DNA of 64,000 nucleotides from Elmis aenea (taxonomy: Eukaryota > Arthropoda > Insecta > Coleoptera > Elmidae): positions 186,001 to 250,000 of the forward strand of contig OX393578.1 of NCBI GenBank assembly GCA_947652605.1, read 5' to 3'. Of the stretch, positions 61,563 to 64,000 are shown piece by piece. The notes beneath the pieces were generated by a model. It did no database searches. It was not told the origin of the DNA and was given only the letters and a program-made list of their open reading frames with translations. Numbering within the stretch: position 1 is the first letter of the stretch; each line of letters starts with the position of its first letter. Made by a program: the position numbers and the translations under genes.

Positions 61563-64000
61563 CTACTGCAAATGGCTTCAAACTTCGTATACACATTATT
61601 TATGAGCGATTTAAGGATTATTAGGCAATAAATACGATTTTTAATTTTTCGTGAAAAATGGGAAAAGTACAAGGGCTATAGTCTTTGCACTTTTTTCGAC
61701 AAAAAAATCGATTTTTTTAAAACTATAGCAAATGGCTTCAAACTTCTTAAACACGTTAGTTACGAGCAAGTTAAGGATTATTAGCCCCTAAATACGATTT
61801 TTAATTTTTCGCGAAAAATGGGAAAAGTACAAAGGCTATAGTCTTTGCACTTTTTTCGACAAAAAAATCGATTTTCTTAAAACAACAGCAAATGGCTTCA
61901 AACTTCTTATACACGTTAGTTACGAGCGAATTAAGGATTATTAGCCCCAAAATACGATTTTTAATTTTTCGTGAAAAATGGGAAAAGTACAAAGGCTATA
62001 GTCTTTGCACTTTTTTCGACAAAAAAATCGATTTTCTTAAAACTATAGCAAATGGCTTCAAACTTCTTAAACACGTTAGTTACGAGCTAGTTAAGGATTA
62101 TTAGCCCCTAAATACGATTTTTAATTTTTCGCGAAAAATGGGAAAAGTACAAAGGCTATTATAGTCTTTGCACTTTTTTCGACAAAAAAATCGATTTTCT
62201 TAAAACTACAGCAAATGGCTTCAAACTTCTTATACACGTTAGTTACGAGCAAGTTAAGGATTATTAGCCCCTAAATACGATTTTTAATTTTTCGCGAAAA
62301 ATGGGAAAAGTACAAAGGCTATAGTCTGCACTTTTTTCGACAAAAAAATCGATTTTCTTAAAACTACAGCAAATGGCTTCAAACTTCTTATACACGTTAG
62401 TTACGAGCAAGTTAAGGATTATTAGCCCCTAAATACGATTTTTAATTTTTCGCGAAAAATGGGAAAAGTACAAAGGCTATAGTCTTTGCACTTTTTTCGA
62501 CAAAAAAATCGATTTTCTTAAAACAACAGCAAATGGCTTCAAACTTCTTATACACGTTAGTTACGAGCGAATTAGGGATTATTAGCCCCAAAATACGATT
62601 TTTAATTTTTCGTGAAAAATGGGAAAAGTACAAAGGCTATAGTCTTTGCACTTTTTTCGACAAAAAAATCGATTTTCTTAAAACTATAGCAAATGGCTTC
62701 AAACTTCTTAAACACGTTAGTTACGAGCAAGTTAAGGATTATTAGCCCCTAAATACGATTTTTAATTTTTCGCGAAAAATGGGAAAAGTACAAAGGCTAT
62801 AGTCTTTGCACTTTTTTCGACAAAAAAATCGATTTTCTTAAAACTACAGCAAATGGCTTCAAACTTCTTATACACGTTAGCTACGAGCAAGTTAAGGATT
62901 ATTAGCCCCTAAATACGATTTTTAATTTTTCGCGAAAAATGGGAAAAGTACAAAGGCTATAGTCTTTGCACTTTTTTCGACAAAAAAATCGATTTTCTTA
63001 AAACTACAGCAAATGGCTTCAAACTTCTTATACACGTTAGCTACGAGCAAGTTAAGGATTATTAGCCCCTAAATACGATTTTTAATTTTTCGCGAAAAAT
63101 GGGAAAAGTACAAAGGCTATAGTCTGCACTTTTTTCGACAAAAAAATCAATTTTCTTAAAACTACAGCAAATGGCTTCAAACTTCTTATACACATTAGTT
63201 ATGAGTGAATTAAGGATTATTAGCCCCTAAATACGATTTTTAATTTTTCGCGAAAAATGGGAAAAGTACAAAGGCTAATATAGTCTTTGCACTTTTTTCG
63301 ACAAAAAAATCGATTTTCTTAAAACTACAGCAAATGGCTTCAAACTTCTTATACACGTTAGTTACGAGCAAGTTAAGGATTATTAGCCCCTAAATACGAT
63401 TTTTAATTTTTCGCGAAAAATGGGAAAAGTACAAAGGCTATAGTCTTTGCACTTTTTTCGACAAAAAAATCGATTTTCTTAAAACAACAGCAAATGGCTT
63501 CAAACTTCTTATACACGTTAGTTACGAGCGAATTAGGGATTATTAGCCCCAAAATACGATTTTTAATTTTTCGTGAAAAATGGGAAAAGTACAAAGGCTA
63601 TAGTCTTTGCACTTTTTTCGACAAAAAAATCGATTTTCTTAAAACTATAGCAAATGGCTTCAAACTTCTTAAACACGTTAGTTACGAGCAAGTTAAGGAT
63701 TATTAGCCCCTAAATACGATTTTTAATTTTTCGCGAAAAATGGGAAAAGTACAAAGGCTATAGTCTTTGCACTTTTTTCGACAAAAAAATCGATTTTCTT
63801 AAAACTACAGCAAATGGCTTCAAACTTCTTATACACGTTAGTTACGAGCAAGTTAAGGATTATTAGCCCCTAAATACGATTTTTAATTTTTCGCGAAAAA
63901 TGGGAAAAGTACAAAGGCTATAGTCTTTGCACTTTTTTCGACAAAAAAATCGATTTTCTTAAAACTACAGCAAATGGCTTCAAACTTCTTATACACGTTA
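61563..64000. repeat. G array of copy 4 (at least 2438 bp)
   Basis: Fifteen or so monomers. At the left edge the divergent first monomer is fused to the second within GGGAAAAGT (near 61666), with loss of 162 bp, as expected from exchange between neighbouring monomers. A monomer group that reads CCCCTAAAT near 13621 in copy 1 reads CCCCAAAAT near 63547. Confidence 0.95.

Larger units (their letters stand above)
50554..64000. repeat. Higher-order repeat, copy 4 (cut by window end)
   Basis: Landmarks lie 50063 bp after copy 1 up to the F array. The G array continues past the window. Confidence 0.97.

Overview
The window is satellite DNA from end to end. I see no protein-coding gene, rRNA, tRNA, CRISPR array or recognisable transposon. 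A nested higher-order repeat (HOR) with near-identical multi-kilobase copies, an AT-rich 160-bp satellite and a long pyrimidine-rich minisatellite point to nuclear heterochromatin of a eukaryote: pericentromere, B or sex chromosome, or a similar compartment. I cannot name the taxon. Many differences between 160-bp monomers are C-to-T or G-to-A changes at CpG, which would fit a genome with cytosine methylation.

Layout: the tail of one HOR copy (1-490) is followed by three complete copies, 491-19536 (19046 bp), 19537-35180 (15644 bp) and 35181-50553 (15373 bp), and a fourth cut by the window end (50554-64000). Each copy has the same order: (1) an 8-mer tract of CCCTCGGA; (2) a GC-richer complex block of about 5 kb, in which a 36-bp minisatellite, a hairpin-dense 410-433 bp repeat (C block) and a palindrome-bearing unit (D block) alternate three times; (3) an E block of 518- and 322-bp tandem units; (4) 3.5-3.9 kb of a 12-bp pyrimidine-rich minisatellite (F); (5) 4.2-8.1 kb of the 160-bp AT-rich satellite (G), which runs into the next copy.

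Parts 1-3 (about 7.5 kb) keep exactly the same length in all four copies, and I noticed only three substitutions. Length changes are confined to F and G. Copy 1 equals copy 3 plus exactly 3673 bp, and that excess is a tandem duplication of 23 satellite monomers. The composite (parts 1-4) sits in the 160-bp satellite at one position of the monomer, with CTAC on both sides, as expected if it once inserted there and was then amplified together with its satellite flanks.

The least ordinary feature is the C block. A single 410-bp unit holds about a dozen small perfect inverted repeats, many with 4-nt loops of the form CNNA (CGAA, CGGA, CTAA, CTCA). The long open frames in F (about 1180-1330 codons on +, and MKEE-type frames on -) are by-products of a 12-bp period and are not called as genes.
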